Counted from the first letter of the stretch, positions 1 through 9,991 are shown. The stretch is 64,000 nucleotides of DNA from an uncultured Bacteroidales bacterium (GCA_903830915.1 CAIKVR010000356.1:1-64000), one strand, 5' to 3'. Notes: generated by a model from the sequence alone, not told the origin. Translations and numbers: made by a program.

Positions 1-1
1 A

Positions 2-3000
2 ACGCTACTTTGTATTCTGGCATTTATTCATCCAGCCGGAGCACAATCATTGGTTACGTTTGACAACACATCTGATTTAACAACGTATTTCACTGAAGGG
101 TTGCCGGCAACTTTGCCGATGACTAACCGTAGTGATTTAGGGCTGGGCAATTCTGCCTGTATCAATGTTCAGTCTAATTCATTTGATATCTGGACGACAA
201 AAGCCGGATATAGTGTTTCGGGAGCAGGCGATGTGTATGTATTAAGTGCTTATTTTAAAAACAGAGGTACTGGCGGTTATGGGGCTTTAGGATTTTCGAC
301 CACAGTTGATAATACTATTAATAATTATGGTGCTCCCCTAAAAGGATTGGGAATGTCATTTCACGGAGGAGGTGGATATTTTGAAAATAACAGAGTTCAA
401 ACAGCTGTAAGTTGGGCTGGCGGAGATATGACAACTGGAACTAATTCTACCTGGTACAAGATGATACTTACAGTAACAGCTAAAGGAAGTAATACCTATG
501 ATCTCAATTTTCAGATTTGGAATTCGGATACGAATGGCGTGCTTAGTACAAAGAAGGATGAAAAAGTACTGAATGGTGTTGTAAATGCCGATATTGGTGC
601 TGCATCTATTTTACATGTGTATTTTGCAGCAGCAGGTGACCGTATGGAAAAGATTGATAATTTTTCAATCAACTTATCGGGTGGTGCCACTATTATTGAT
701 GCAGGAAAACCTGTAGTTGTGACAAATGCTGTATCCAGCATTACTGCTAATACAGCAAGCTGTGGTGGAAATGTAACCGACGAACAGGGAGCAGCAGTTT
801 CAGCGAAAGGAGTATGTTGGAGTACCACAGCAGGTCCAACTATAGCAGATAGTAAATCTACTGATGGAACCGGAACCGGATCTTTCACATGTAGTATTGC
901 TGGTTTAACTCCGGCTACAACTTATTATGTTCGTGCATATGCAACTAACTCAAATGGAACAAGTTATGGTAGTGAGGTAACGTTTACTACGATGGCTGGG
1001 CCGATGACTGCACCAGGTAATGCTTTGAATTTTGATGGAACAAGCGATTATGTAAACCTTGTGGGTACTTTTGGGAATTGGGCATCGGCAACTATTGAAG
1101 CGCAATTTATAAACGATGGTGCCACGGGTGATTTCCAGGCTATTCTTAGTGCTTCTGAATTAGCTTTCGTTCACTTACAGGTAAAAGAAGTGGATAGCGG
1201 AAATATTGCTGTTTATACAGATGCCGGTGCACTTAATCTTCCGTTACCCAATCTGGCAACAGACCACAAATGGAAACATATAGCAATCTCTATTAAATCC
1301 GGTGATTCCCGTTTGTATATCAACGGAGAACAATATGGAGCAGCAAACACTATGGTATTTACCAAAATCCTGCCATCAAGTACGGTGTGCATAGGCAGAG
1401 GATTTCAGAATGGACGCTACTTTAAGGGAAGCATAGACGAGGTGCGCGTTTGGAGTGTAGCACGTTCACAAGCCGACATCAAATCTACCATGAATACTCA
1501 ATTGGCGGGAACAGAAACAGGTTTGGAAGCTTATTATAATTTTAATGCAGGTGTATCGTGTAGTGTTAATACAACAGTAACTTCACTTATAGATTTAACC
1601 CCAAACAACCATACAGGAACCTTAAATACATTTGATTTATCAACAGCAGATTGTACTTCAAATTGGATTCAAAGTTATGCAATGGTATATCCTGTAGCCA
1701 CAGCTGCTACATCGATCATATCAACCGGGTTCACTGCCAACTGGCAAGCACCATCAAACGGAATAATTGATAAATATAAACTGGATGTTTCTAAGGTATC
1801 TGATTTTAGTACGTTCGTACTTCAAGGTCAAGACGTTAGCAGTGGAACAAGTTTCTCAGTTACAAGCCTAACTGCTAACACTCAATATTACTACAGAGTG
1901 AGAGCCGTAAACAATTCTATTGGCGATATTGGTGGATACTCAAATGTAATCAGTGTAACAACTTTGGAAAATGCTCCAACACTGACAACAACAACCGGTT
2001 CGGGCAAATTGGACATAGGAAGTTCGGGAGGTGCTGTAATCGATGCAGGTATTACCATTAACTCGCTTGATCCTAATACCCTTATAAATAACGGGTTGGT
2101 ATATATCAGCAATAATCTGAAATCGACTGAAGATGCGATACTTTATCCAGCAGCTAAATATGGTGTAACAGCAAGCTATAATTCTGCAACCGGAGTTTTA
2201 CTCCTGAGCGGAAGTGCTACAGTAGCTCAATATCAGGAAATTTTCCGTACTATTGAATATCAAAATACCAATGCTTCGGCAACGGTAAGTGACCGGACCT
2301 TTACGTTCTCACTGGGTAATGCACTGCCATTTACACCTTGTGGAGCTTCAACGGCACACTATTATGAATTTATTCCCAACAGCGGAATAACCTGGACTGC
2401 AGCTAAAACAGCGGCTGAAGCCAGAACGTATTTCGGATTACAGGGTTATCTGACAACCATTACCTGTGCCGAAGAAAATAACTTTGCCTCTAAATCCATT
2501 GCCAAAAAAGGATGGATTGGTGCCAGTGATGCAGCGGCAGAAGGTGACTGGAAATGGGTGACAGGTCCGGAAGCCGGAACTTCATTCTACACCGGAAATG
2601 GAGGTTCAGGAGGACATGCAGTTGGAACAATGTACAATAACTGGAGCATAGGCGAACCAAATAATAGTGGAGGAAATGAAAATTATGCACATTATCTTAA
2701 TTCAAGTTACTGGAATGACTATGCCAATACAACACCGGTAGATGGATATTATGTAGAATATGGTGGAATGAGTGGCGATCCGACAATAGCCATCAGTGCT
2801 TCCAAAGTAGTGAAAATCGTTCCAGCAGTACCGACCTTAACTACATCGACGGGAACAGTTTCACGTATATCGGGCAATACAACAGCAGTGGTAATTGATC
2901 CAAATGTAACTGTAAATTCAATTACCGCAGGTGCTACACTTGATAATGGATTAGTATATATTAATTCAGGCTTTGTTTCGTCGGAAGATAAAATTATATA

Positions 3001-4639
3001 CCCTGCCAATTTGTATGGAGTAACTGCAACGTATACAGCTGCAACCGGCGTTCTTCAACTTTCCGGAACGGCTACTATGGCTCAATATCAGGAGATTTTC
3101 AGAACCATTCAGTATCAGAATACCAATACTGTTGCTGCTGCAGGTTCCCGCTCGTTTACCTTTGCTCTTGGCAATGCATTGCCCTATACACCTTGTGGAG
3201 CGACTTCGTCTCACTATTATGAATTTGTACCGGTTAATCTAAGCTGGACAGCAGCCAAAGCGGCAGCCGAAGCAAGAAGTTATTTCGGATTACAGGGTTA
3301 TCTGACAACCATTACCTGTGCTGAGGAAAATAATTTTGCTTATCAATCAATTGGGAAAAAAGGATGGATTGGTGCAAGTGATGCAGCCGTTGAAGGTGAC
3401 TGGCGTTGGGTAACAGGTCCTGAAGCAGGAACAACATTGAGTTCCCATTATACAAACTGGTATCCGGGTGAACCAAACAATTCTGGAGGAAGCGAGAACT
3501 ATGCTCATTTTTATAATGGTGGAAAATGGAATGACTGGCCTGAAAATAATACCGTGGATGGTTATTATGTAGAATACGGTGGAATGCCTTCTGATCCAGC
3601 TTCAATATCAATAAGTGGCGTAAAAGCACTGACAATAATCCTTGCGGCACCTAGTGCAGCAGCTGCTCAGGCAGTGTGTGGAAGTGGAACAGTGGCTGAT
3701 TTGGTAGCTACTCCGCCTACAGGTTCAAGCGTAAGATGGTACACCGTACCAACAGCCGGAACAGCATTGACAAGCACAACCGCTTTGATTACAGCCACAA
3801 CTTATTATGCAGAAAGCTCGAACGGCAGTTCAGCCAGTCCAACCCGCACTGCTGTGGTATTGACAATCAATGCACTTCCGACTCAACCGGTACTTGTGCC
3901 CACTTCGACTGCCAAAGTCAAAGTGAAACTTTGTCCGGGCGACAATATTGTTTGTTCGAACTTTGACAATACACTTTCTTATCAATGGAAACTGAACGGG
4001 TCAAACCTGACAGGTCAGACAAGCAATCAGTATAAAGTTCCGGTGGGTGGTGCAGGTGTTTACAGTTTGTACGTGAAAAATCTGACCACTGGTTGCGATA
4101 ACCTGTCAGCTACTGTGAATGTTGATTTGTACAGCATTACTACTCCGGTAATTTACGAAAAGAAAAAATCGGATTATATCTCTATCCTTATAGTAGATAA
4201 TACGTCGAAATTCTATACCGGTTACAGTTGGAGTTATGCCGATGGTTCGGCCTTGCCTTCGGGTATAGTAAATGACCGCCAGTTCCTGGTGTTGCCTCCT
4301 GCTAACATGGCTGCAAGCTATATGGTAAACATTACCGATACCAATGCATGTAAAGTAACTTCAGCAGTGAAAACAGTTGTGCTTCATACCATTGCAGCCA
4401 AGGCTTATCCTACAATGAATAATGGTAACTTTATGGTAGGACTTACCGATGCTCAGGAAGGAAAATTGAATGTGAAGATCTTTAATCAAACCGGAATTTT
4501 ACAGAAAGTATATTCTTTCGACAATGTATCTTCCGAATTTGAATATCAGGTGAATGCTGCCGGTTTACAAGCAGGTGCTTATACGGTAGAAATCTCGTTG
4601 GGTGATTATGTACAATCTCAAAAAATAATTATCCGCTAA
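2..4639 (+). CDS. Secreted multidomain adhesin-like protein: FnIII-like and LamG-like domains, two C-type-lectin-like modules, Ig-like region, T9SS type A sorting tail (5' end lies outside the window)
   Basis: The ORF-track start at 50 is a TTG. The frame stays open to base 2 and encodes ...TLLCILAFIHPAGAQS-LVTFD, the end of a signal peptide, so the start is upstream of the window. Repeated HYYEF...WTAAKxAAEAR.YFGLQGYLTTITCAEENNF...GWIGASDAA.EGDW.WVTGPEAG...EPNNSGG.ENYAH modules; C-terminal ...GAYTVEISLGDYVQSQKIIIR. Confidence 0.85.
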   Translation, partial: TLLCILAFIHPAGAQSLVTFDNTSDLTTYFTEGLPATLPMTNRSDLGLGNSACINVQSNSFDIWTTKAGYSVSGAGDVYVLSAYFKNRGTGGYGALGFSTTVDNTINNYGAPLKGLGMSFHGGGGYFENNRVQTAVSWAGGDMTTGTNSTWYKMILTVTAKGSNTYDLNFQIWNSDTNGVLSTKKDEKVLNGVVNADIGAASILHVYFAAAGDRMEKIDNFSINLSGGATIIDAGKPVVVTNAVSSITANTASCGGNVTDEQGAAVSAKGVCWSTTAGPTIADSKSTDGTGTGSFTCSIAGLTPATTYYVRAYATNSNGTSYGSEVTFTTMAGPMTAPGNALNFDGTSDYVNLVGTFGNWASATIEAQFINDGATGDFQAILSASELAFVHLQVKEVDSGNIAVYTDAGALNLPLPNLATDHKWKHIAISIKSGDSRLYINGEQYGAANTMVFTKILPSSTVCIGRGFQNGRYFKGSIDEVRVWSVARSQADIKSTMNTQLAGTETGLEAYYNFNAGVSCSVNTTVTSLIDLTPNNHTGTLNTFDLSTADCTSNWIQSYAMVYPVATAATSIISTGFTANWQAPSNGIIDKYKLDVSKVSDFSTFVLQGQDVSSGTSFSVTSLTANTQYYYRVRAVNNSIGDIGGYSNVISVTTLENAPTLTTTTGSGKLDIGSSGGAVIDAGITINSLDPNTLINNGLVYISNNLKSTEDAILYPAAKYGVTASYNSATGVLLLSGSATVAQYQEIFRTIEYQNTNASATVSDRTFTFSLGNALPFTPCGASTAHYYEFIPNSGITWTAAKTAAEARTYFGLQGYLTTITCAEENNFASKSIAKKGWIGASDAAAEGDWKWVTGPEAGTSFYTGNGGSGGHAVGTMYNNWSIGEPNNSGGNENYAHYLNSSYWNDYANTTPVDGYYVEYGGMSGDPTIAISASKVVKIVPAVPTLTTSTGTVSRISGNTTAVVIDPNVTVNSITAGATLDNGLVYINSGFVSSEDKIIYPANLYGVTATYTAATGVLQLSGTATMAQYQEIFRTIQYQNTNTVAAAGSRSFTFALGNALPYTPCGATSSHYYEFVPVNLSWTAAKAAAEARSYFGLQGYLTTITCAEENNFAYQSIGKKGWIGASDAAVEGDWRWVTGPEAGTTLSSHYTNWYPGEPNNSGGSENYAHFYNGGKWNDWPENNTVDGYYVEYGGMPSDPASISISGVKALTIILAAPSAAAAQAVCGSGTVADLVATPPTGSSVRWYTVPTAGTALTSTTALITATTYYAESSNGSSASPTRTAVVLTINALPTQPVLVPTSTAKVKVKLCPGDNIVCSNFDNTLSYQWKLNGSNLTGQTSNQYKVPVGGAGVYSLYVKNLTTGCDNLSATVNVDLYSITTPVIYEKKKSDYISILIVDNTSKFYTGYSWSYADGSALPSGIVNDRQFLVLPPANMAASYMVNITDTNACKVTSAVKTVVLHTIAAKAYPTMNNGNFMVGLTDAQEGKLNVKIFNQTGILQKVYSFDNVSSEFEYQVNAAGLQAGAYTVEISLGDYVQSQKIIIR

Positions 4640-4651
4640 ATTCCGGGAAAA

Positions 4652-4682
4652 TTGCAGAGGTGAGTACAACTCACTTCTGCAA
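4652..4682. other. Strong intergenic hairpin between the adhesin and OmpA-like genes
   Basis: TTGCAGAGGTGAGT-aca-ACTCACTTCTGCAA: 14-position stem with one G-U, 3-nt loop. No clear poly-T follows on the + strand. Confidence 0.6.
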
Positions 4683-4732
4683 AACCTGAAAAAAGATATT
4701 TCATAATATAAACACTTCAAAATAAACACAAT

Positions 4733-6781
4733 ATGAAACGTATAACATTCAATATAATTTTGATATTTTTGCTTACATTGTTTGCCGGCAAAAGCATGGC
4801 ACAAAGCAGTATTCACCAATGTACAACAGATTGCTCGCCTCATACCTGGTCGTACCGCCTGTTTGTATCGCCACTGATTACCAACCTGACGAGCGATCAG
4901 TTTAAGGCAGAAGAACAATCGGCACTTGGATTTAATCTGGGCGGTGATGTGATTTACACTTTTTACAAAAAAGATAAGTTAAGTCTGAATGCTTCACTGG
5001 GATTGGGTATAACCAATTACAACAATATCCGTAAAGGAGATTATGTGAATAAAGGCTGGACTTCGGAATACGAGCAAACGCTAAATGCAATGCAAACATT
5101 CTACCTGACTGAAACTCTGAAGGGAATTAATGAAAGTCAACATTTTACCTACCTGGATATTCCTGTGAAACTGGGTGTTGATTATGCATTTTCAAAAAAG
5201 TGGGCCGGTTTTGCAACCGTTGGTATTGCTTACGGAATTAGTCTGGCTGCTAATTACAGCAGTACAGCTTCACTGACCCGTACAGGTTTTTATCCGGATT
5301 ACAACGCGTTGATTTACGATGTGGATGTGGCAGGTTCGCCTTATTACTATCCAACAAACAAAGCGGTTTCGGGAAGTGGAAAAATTAATGCGCAAAGCAA
5401 TCTGAGTGTTGAAGCAACGCTGGGTGCAAAATACAAACTGAACCCGAATATGTCGATTTACGGAGGAGTGAAATGGATGAATGGTCTGCAAAACGTTAAG
5501 CAGAATACCGCTACAAGCATTTTTGCAAACAGTTCAAGCACTTTGAATACACTTGCCAGTCGCACCGACGTTGTTGAAAGTCGCGCACTGGGTTTGGAAT
5601 TGGGTGTTCAGATTAATCTGGGTGATTGCCGCGACAAAACAACGCTGATAGACTTTAGCGGTAATGTGTCTGATGGAAAGAAAGTAGTTCCTGTAGGTAC
5701 AACGCTGGTTATCAAAAACAATGGCAAGGTTGTTCAAACACTTCAACCGAATAAAGCAGGTAAATTTAGTATAAAACTTCCTGCAGGCAAATTATACACT
5801 GTTGAAGCTTCAGCCCCTGATTACATTTCTCAAACTCAAAACGTGGATTTATTAAAAGCCACTAAACCGCTGAGTAAAAACTTTGTAATTAAGGCAATTC
5901 CTCAAAACGTAACAGTATCGGGCAAAGTAACCGATGCGTTTACAGGAGCAGGTTTAAAATCAAAAATTGATATTAGCAGCAATGGTAAAGTGGTTAAAAC
6001 TATAGAAACCAATGAAAAAGGCGAATACAGTGTGGAATTGCCAAAATCAAAAGATTATGATGTAGTTGCCTCATCTCCTGATTTTGTTTCGAAAACCGAA
6101 AAACTGGATGCCAGCGGAAATGCTAAAAATATTCAGAAAGACATTGCGCTGGATTATATAATTCAGGGTGTTCAACTGGAAACAAAGGTATTGGATGCTA
6201 AAACCGGTCAACCAGTAAAAGCCAGCATGCTTGTAAAAAGTAAAGACAGGGTAATTCAATCTAGTCAAACCGACGATAAAGGTAAAGTTGTATCGATTGT
6301 TCCTGAAGGTAAATTGTATGAAGTGGAAGTATCAGCCAGTGGCTATGTGCCTCAACGTCAAACTATCGATTTGACTAAAGTGCAACGTGGCGTGAAGAAA
6401 GTGATTTTACTTGATCCAATTGTAAAAATCGAAAAAGGATTGGTATTCAAGTTTAAAAACGTGAATTTCAATACCGGAACAGCCGATTTGACAGATGAAT
6501 CACTGGTTATTCTGAATATGGTTTCAACTATTTTGCTTGAAAATCCAAAATTACAGATTGAAATTTCTGGTCATACGGATAACGATGGTTTAGCTTCAAA
6601 AAATCTGGATTTATCGAAAGAAAGAGCTAAATCTGTACAAACTTACTTGCTGAGCAAAGGAGCAAAACCGGCACAAATGGTATCGTTTGGATTTGGACAA
6701 ACCAAACCAATTGCCACCAATACCACTCCGGAAGGAAAAGCCGAAAACCGAAGGGTAGAATTTAAAGTACTGGGAATGTAA
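4733..6781 (+). CDS. OmpA-family outer-membrane protein with N-terminal beta-barrel, carboxypeptidase-regulatory-like repeats and C-terminal OmpA peptidoglycan-binding domain
   Basis: Signal peptide MKRITFNIILIFLLTLFAGKSMAQ; repeated GKVTDAFTGAGLKSKI..-type modules; C-terminal LQIEISGHTDNDGLASKNLDLSKERAKSVQTYLLSKG...ENRRVEFKVL. Confidence 0.88.
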   Translation: MKRITFNIILIFLLTLFAGKSMAQSSIHQCTTDCSPHTWSYRLFVSPLITNLTSDQFKAEEQSALGFNLGGDVIYTFYKKDKLSLNASLGLGITNYNNIRKGDYVNKGWTSEYEQTLNAMQTFYLTETLKGINESQHFTYLDIPVKLGVDYAFSKKWAGFATVGIAYGISLAANYSSTASLTRTGFYPDYNALIYDVDVAGSPYYYPTNKAVSGSGKINAQSNLSVEATLGAKYKLNPNMSIYGGVKWMNGLQNVKQNTATSIFANSSSTLNTLASRTDVVESRALGLELGVQINLGDCRDKTTLIDFSGNVSDGKKVVPVGTTLVIKNNGKVVQTLQPNKAGKFSIKLPAGKLYTVEASAPDYISQTQNVDLLKATKPLSKNFVIKAIPQNVTVSGKVTDAFTGAGLKSKIDISSNGKVVKTIETNEKGEYSVELPKSKDYDVVASSPDFVSKTEKLDASGNAKNIQKDIALDYIIQGVQLETKVLDAKTGQPVKASMLVKSKDRVIQSSQTDDKGKVVSIVPEGKLYEVEVSASGYVPQRQTIDLTKVQRGVKKVILLDPIVKIEKGLVFKFKNVNFNTGTADLTDESLVILNMVSTILLENPKLQIEISGHTDNDGLASKNLDLSKERAKSVQTYLLSKGAKPAQMVSFGFGQTKPIATNTTPEGKAENRRVEFKVLGM

Positions 6782-6807
6782 AAGATATTTTTCGGATATA
6801 TTTATAT

Positions 6808-6840
6808 ACAGCCTCTGAATTTTTTTCAGAGGCTGTTTTG
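6808..6840 (+). terminator. Intrinsic terminator after the OmpA-like gene
   Basis: ACAGCCTCTGA-attttttt-TCAGAGGCTGT followed by TTTG. Confidence 0.8.
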
Positions 6841-6934
6841 TTTGTTGGGCATGGTGTTTCAGCAAAGAAACAGAATTTAGCCCATATATTTCGTGCTTTC
6901 ATAATTCAAAATAGTATTTCCACTTAAAACCAAC

Positions 6935-6963
6935 TTGCTATTAAACGTTTTTCCTTATCTTTG
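6935..6963 (+). promoter_or_regulatory. Bacteroidetes-type promoter for pepD
   Basis: TTG (6935-6937), 18 bp, TATCTTTG (6956-6963), an exact TAnnTTTG match 35 bp upstream of the ATG. Confidence 0.65.
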
Positions 6964-6998
6964 TAACCCTTGTTTTTAAAAATAATCGGTAAAATCCA

Positions 6999-8444
6999 AT
7001 GAAAACACTTCAACCCAAAGCTGTCTGGCAGTTTTTCCACGAAATAACTCAAATTCCACGACCTTCGAAAAAGGAACAACGGATAATAGCATATCTAACT
7101 GATTTTGCTCAAGAACATGGTTTGGAAAGTAAAACCGATGAAGTGGGAAATGTGCTGATTTGCAAACCAGCCACCAATGGCTACGAGAATAAAGTAACAA
7201 TCATATTGCAGGCACATATCGACATGGTGTGTGAAAAAAACAGCGATACGGTATTTAATTTCGATACAGATGCTATTCAAACCTACATTGATGGAGATTG
7301 GGTGAAAGCTCACGGTACTACACTTGGAGGTGACAATGGTATAGGAATGGCAATGATGCTTGCCGTACTGGCATCAAGAGATTTACAACATCCGGCATTG
7401 GAGTGTTTATTTACAGTGGACGAAGAAACCGGTTTGACAGGAGCTTTTGCACTGGACAATAAACTATTGACTGGCAAAGTGTTGATAAATCTGGATTCGG
7501 AAGATGATGGAATTATCTTTATTGGCTGTGCAGGTGGAATTGATACCACTGCTACAATGAATTATCTACCGGAGAAATCACCGGAAAATTATTTTGCTTT
7601 CACTGTTTCAGTGAAAGGTCTCACAGGCGGTCATTCGGGCGATGATATTGAGAAAGGTAGAGGTAATGCCAATAAAATATTGAACCGCTTCCTGTGGACA
7701 CTGAACAAACAAACCGATTTGCGTTTATCAAGCTTCAATGGTGGCAATCTGCGCAATGCAATTCCCCGGGAGGCAACTGCCACAGCCTTAATTCCATGGG
7801 CTGAAAAAGAAAATGTGCGTGTACTTTTCAATCATTTTATAAACGATCTTGAAACGGAAATCGGTGACGTAGAACCCAATCTGAACCTGAATCTGGAATC
7901 CGAAAACATTCCCGAAACGGTTATCGACAAGAAATCGTCCGATGCATTACTGAACGCACTTTATGCTTGCTCTCACGGTGTGATAGCCATGAGCCGCGAT
8001 ATGAAAGGGCTGGTGGAAACATCTACCAACCTAGCTTCGGTAAAAATGCAGGAAGGCAATAACATATTGATTACCACCAGCCAGCGCAGTTCGGTAGAAT
8101 CATCGAAATACGATATCATGCAGCAGGTAGAGTCAGTGTTTAATCTCTGCGGAGCAACGGTTACACACGGTGATGGTTATCCGGGTTGGAAACCAAACTT
8201 GAAATCAAACATTCTGCAAACGGCACAGACAAGTTACAAAAAGCAGTTCGGTGAAGAAGCTCAAATACGGGCTATCCATGCCGGACTGGAATGTGGTCTT
8301 TTTCTCGAAAAATATCCTCAACTGGATATGATTTCTATTGGTCCGCAGATGTACGGCGTACACTCACCCGATGAACGCCTGAGCATCAGTTCGACCGAGA
8401 AATGCTGGAAGTGGCTTGTACAGATATTAGCTGCGCGTTATTAG
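6999..8444 (+). CDS. pepD: Aminoacyl-histidine dipeptidase (cytosol non-specific dipeptidase, M20 family)
   Basis: Full-length 481 aa with ILQAHIDMVCEKN, DGDWVKAHGTTLGGDNGIGMAMMLA, VDEETGLTGA, GGHSGDDI and the ending IGPQMYGVHSPDERLSI. Confidence 0.93.
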   Translation: MKTLQPKAVWQFFHEITQIPRPSKKEQRIIAYLTDFAQEHGLESKTDEVGNVLICKPATNGYENKVTIILQAHIDMVCEKNSDTVFNFDTDAIQTYIDGDWVKAHGTTLGGDNGIGMAMMLAVLASRDLQHPALECLFTVDEETGLTGAFALDNKLLTGKVLINLDSEDDGIIFIGCAGGIDTTATMNYLPEKSPENYFAFTVSVKGLTGGHSGDDIEKGRGNANKILNRFLWTLNKQTDLRLSSFNGGNLRNAIPREATATALIPWAEKENVRVLFNHFINDLETEIGDVEPNLNLNLESENIPETVIDKKSSDALLNALYACSHGVIAMSRDMKGLVETSTNLASVKMQEGNNILITTSQRSSVESSKYDIMQQVESVFNLCGATVTHGDGYPGWKPNLKSNILQTAQTSYKKQFGEEAQIRAIHAGLECGLFLEKYPQLDMISIGPQMYGVHSPDERLSISSTEKCWKWLVQILAARY

Positions 8445-8660
8445 CTTCGCGAAATTTGCTTCGCTGTTATTTGCTTCGCGATATTAGCCCTTGGCGATAT
8501 TTGCCCTTCGGGCATTATTAGCTACGCTGCAATATCATGAACGAAGTGAGTAAATAACGTGAACGAAGTGAAAAAATATCAGCGAAGCTAATAACACGAA
8601 CGAAGTGAACAAATATCAGGAACGAAGTGAACAAATATCAGGAACGAAGTGAAAAATAAT
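8422..8660. repeat. Modular array of short TTC/GAA-centred words separated by A/T linkers, arranged as a large imperfect inverted repeat
   Basis: Words GCTGCGC, GCTTCGC, GCCCTTCGGGC, GCTACGC (left half) and (G)AACGAAGTGA, GCGAAGC (right half) alternate with linkers such as gatatta, gttattt and aaatatc. GTTATTAGCTTCGC (8437-8450) is the exact reverse complement of GCGAAGCTAATAAC (8582-8595). Confidence 0.85.
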
Positions 8661-9875
8661 AAACGAAAAATAATAAACGACCCGGTTTTCGGATTTATCA
8701 ACATCCCGAATGACTTTTTGTACGATATCATTCAGCATCCGTACTTTCAACGACTGAATCGTATCAAACAACTTGGTTTGTCATCGTTTGTTTATCCCGG
8801 TGCGCAGCATACCCGCTTGCAACATTCGTTAGGCGCAATGCATCTTATGGGTGAAGCCATTGCTCAACTGCGCGATGCGGGACATGAAATCACTTCTGCA
8901 GAGGCCGAAGCGGTTCGGGCCTGCATATTGCTGCATGATATTGGTCATGGTCCATTTTCGCATACCTTGGAACATAGTTTGGTAAGTGGAGTAAGTCATG
9001 AGGAGATTTCACTGCTCATGATGCAGCAAATAAATCAGGAACTAAACGGGAAGTTGGAAATGGCGCTGGATATTTTCACTAACCATTATCCTAAAAAGTT
9101 TTTACACCAACTTGTTGCCAGTCAGTTGGATATGGATAGGTTAGATTATCTCAGCCGTGACAGTTTTTATTCTGGTGTTAGTGAGGGAATTATTGGTGCG
9201 GCACGTATTATCAAGATGTTGAACATTTACAACGATCAATTGGTGGTAGAAGCTAAGGGAATTTATTCCATTGAAAAGTTTCTGGTGGCACGAAGGTTAA
9301 TGTACTGGCAGGTTTATCTGCATAAAACATCTGTGGCAGCTGAAAAGATGCTGATGAATATACTGAAACGTGCCAAGGAGCTTGCCAGTCGGGGTATCGA
9401 ACTTTTTGGAACTCCGGCTTTACGTTATTTTCTTTATAACGAGATAAATGATACTAATTTCGGTAAATCAGATGAAGCTTTGTTAAACTTCGCTTTATTG
9501 GACGACTCGGATATTGTTTCGTCCATAAAAGTTTGGTCATCACATTCTGATATAGTGCTTTCCACTCTTTCCAAAGCATTCACTAACAGGCGTTTGTTTA
9601 AGGTACAGGTAAGTTCGCAAGCTATTGATAAATCTTTGAAGGAAAGTCAGTTGAAACAATATGTAGCTCATTTTGGCGTTGACTTTGCAGAAGCAAGCTA
9701 TTTTATGGGTGAAGAAATTGTAACTACCGACACCTACAGCCCGGAAGATGATAGCATCAATATTTTATATAAGGATGGAACAGTTAAAGATATTGCAGAT
9801 GCTTCCGACATGTTGAATATCAATGTACTGACTAAGAAAGTCGAGAAGTATTATTATTGCTATTTAAGGCTTTAA
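8649..9875 (+). CDS. HD-domain phosphohydrolase (dNTPase-like family)
   Basis: DPVFGFINIPNDFLYDIIQHPYFQRLNRIKQLGLSSFVYPGAQHTRLQHSLGAMHLM...LLHDIGHGPFSHTLEH...SQLDMDRLDYLSRDSFYSGV. The start is GTG, inside the preceding repeat array. Confidence 0.9.
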   Translation: MKNNKRKIINDPVFGFINIPNDFLYDIIQHPYFQRLNRIKQLGLSSFVYPGAQHTRLQHSLGAMHLMGEAIAQLRDAGHEITSAEAEAVRACILLHDIGHGPFSHTLEHSLVSGVSHEEISLLMMQQINQELNGKLEMALDIFTNHYPKKFLHQLVASQLDMDRLDYLSRDSFYSGVSEGIIGAARIIKMLNIYNDQLVVEAKGIYSIEKFLVARRLMYWQVYLHKTSVAAEKMLMNILKRAKELASRGIELFGTPALRYFLYNEINDTNFGKSDEALLNFALLDDSDIVSSIKVWSSHSDIVLSTLSKAFTNRRLFKVQVSSQAIDKSLKESQLKQYVAHFGVDFAEASYFMGEEIVTTDTYSPEDDSINILYKDGTVKDIADASDMLNINVLTKKVEKYYYCYLRL

Positions 9876-9967
9876 TATTTTAAATTTTATGTCTGATTAA
9901 ATGATTTTCCGAGAATTACGAATCGTTATACTTTAGCCTTTTTTATGGTTAATTGAAAATAGTTTAG

Positions 9968-9975
9968 TACTTTTG
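9968..9975 (+). promoter_or_regulatory. Candidate -7 element for lpxD
   Basis: TACTTTTG, an exact TAnnTTTG match 16 bp upstream of the ATG at 9992. The -33 element is not convincing. Confidence 0.4.
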
Positions 9976-9991
9976 TGCCAAATTTTTGGAT

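Noticed and set aside
4565-4918. 117-aa minus-strand ORF bridging the adhesin-OmpA gap
   Set aside because: Antisense to two strong plus-strand genes and the intergenic hairpin; no domain support.
8422-8660. CRISPR or tRNA-like cluster in the pepD-HD gap
   Set aside because: Words are short and mixed in type and orientation, with no constant repeat/spacer structure and no cloverleaf.
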